A DNA stretch of 14,676 nucleotides from JBBRUG01 sp038247995 (GTDB taxonomy: Bacteria; Chloroflexota; Chloroflexia; Chloroflexales; Chloroflexaceae): assembly GCA_038247995.1 (NCBI GenBank), contig JBBRUG010000136.1:1-14676 (forward strand). Direction: 5' to 3'. The position numbers and the translations under genes are program-made. The notes beneath the pieces are model-generated. The model had not been told where the DNA came from, searched no databases, and worked only from the letters and a program-made list of their open reading frames with translations. Below, in pieces: positions 14,318 through 14,676 of this stretch. Position 1 is the first letter of the stretch. Each line of letters begins with the position of its first letter.

Positions 14318-14427
14318 CTAGTAGTTCGTCAGAGCTACGCTGACAGATAGAGGTGGGGCCAGGGGAGGGCAATGTCCTCCCCGGAAACCCCATCCCACAC
14401 GTCAATCTAAGATTGACAGGCTACTAG
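14318..14427. repeat. 110-bp element with imperfect terminal inverted repeats and nested hairpins
   Basis: The ends are inverted: CTAGTAG plus GTCA at the left matches CTACTAG plus TGAC at the right over 14 positions, with 11 identities and three transitions. Inside lie three stems: GTCAG/CTGAC (14328-14344); GGGGAGG/CCTCCCC with a 7-base loop, framed by an outer stem of seven pairs (14352-14394); and GTCAATCT/AGATTGAC with a one-base loop (14401-14417). It carries no coding frame of note. It could be a miniature mobile element or a structured RNA. Confidence 0.55.
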
Positions 14428-14454
14428 TCTCGCACTGCTGAGCCATAAACCCGG

Positions 14455-14580
14455 CTAGAAAAGGGCGATTAAAATGCCGGCCGCATTCATGGCGCCATGA
14501 ATAAGCAAGAGTGCCCATACATTCGGATATTGCGACCAGAGATAACCCAGGAATAACGTATCCTCTCCATAATCGCTGGA
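14455..14580 (-). pseudogene. C-terminal remnant of a CPBP-family membrane protease
   Basis: Read on the minus strand, 39 residues end at TAG 14455-14457: T-L-F-L-G-Y-L-W-S-Q-Y-P-N-V-W, then A-L-L-L-I-H-G-A-M-N-A-A-G-I. This matches the last conserved block of CPBP intramembrane proteases (LGYLxxxxxNxWxxxxxHxxxN), including the His and Asn of that motif. The part with the catalytic Glu-Glu motif is missing. Upstream the frame enters the 56-bp repeat and meets TGA at 14638-14640. No ATG lies between; only a GTG at 14622 inside repeat sequence. So this is probably a gene broken by, or cut next to, the repeat. The window ends too soon to see whether the remaining part lies beyond. Confidence 0.55.
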
Positions 14581-14676
14581 ATCAGCCTGCGGGCTGCACG
14601 GCGATACCCGCCCGCTCGGCACGCCGCCAGCGCGGGATCAGCCTGCGGGCTGCACGGCGATACCTGCCCGCTCGGC
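14581..14676. repeat. 56-bp-period direct repeat, continuing past the window edge
   Basis: A 40-base block beginning ATCAGCCTGCGGGCTGCACG occurs at 14581-14620 and again at 14637-14676 with one change, separated by 16 bases. The second copy ends exactly at the window edge, so more copies may follow. Confidence 0.9.

Noticed and set aside
14207..14454. A tRNA-Sec gene in the spacer upstream of the HdeD-like gene
   Set aside because: I looked for a cloverleaf with a TCA anticodon, a T-loop and a long acceptor arm and saw none; the hairpins there do not form a tRNA.
14581..14676. CRISPR-like repeat at the window end
   Set aside because: Only two copies with a 16-base gap, too short for a spacer, and no cas genes; it may be a dispersed or tandem repeat instead.

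Overview
The window looks like a chromosomal segment of a moderately GC-rich bacterium. The gene set and the short tandem repeats in the spacers suggest a Chloroflexota (Chloroflexia-like) organism. That assignment is an inference from gene style, because no rRNA or other marker is present. TGA is an ordinary stop in this genome (it ends the cupin and MFS genes), which matters for the main finding.

Left part (1-6.2 kb), mostly minus strand: the start of surE, cut by the window edge; a VWA-domain protein; a CNNM/CBS-domain membrane protein of the CorC/HlyC type; triose-phosphate isomerase (tpiA) 20 bp behind an M50 membrane protease; a plus-strand ECF-type sigma factor; and a DHH-like phosphohydrolase. 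This part is housekeeping with short spacers, one good terminator-like hairpin behind tpiA, and several TATACT or TACAAT promoters.

Middle part (6.2-10.5 kb): an RmlC-like cupin convergent with an esterase-D-like hydrolase, then an MFS exporter, a small unknown protein that may be leaderless, and an aminoglycoside-type kinase (APH(6)/hydroxyurea family).

Right part (10.5-14.7 kb), minus strand: this is the notable region. selB, the selenocysteine-specific elongation factor, is followed downstream by two open frames that are really one gene separated by a single in-frame TGA. Read through, they give a protein of the glycine/sarcosine/betaine/D-proline reductase selenoprotein-B family with Sec in a U-G-L-C motif. 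A 13-pair hairpin with a GUG loop starts 5 bases after the TGA, as expected of a bacterial SECIS element. So the window carries the Sec decoding factor, its target and the recoding signal side by side. selA, selD and the Sec tRNA gene are not in the window. Between the two genes lies a 23-unit array of an 8-bp repeat that runs up to, and may have eaten, the original start of the selenoprotein gene. Upstream of selB are a DUF308/HdeD membrane protein, a 110-bp nested-palindrome element and the remnant of a CPBP membrane protease interrupted by a 56-bp repeat.

From about 9.1 kb onward almost every spacer holds a different short tandem repeat touching or nearly touching a gene end. The left part shows none.
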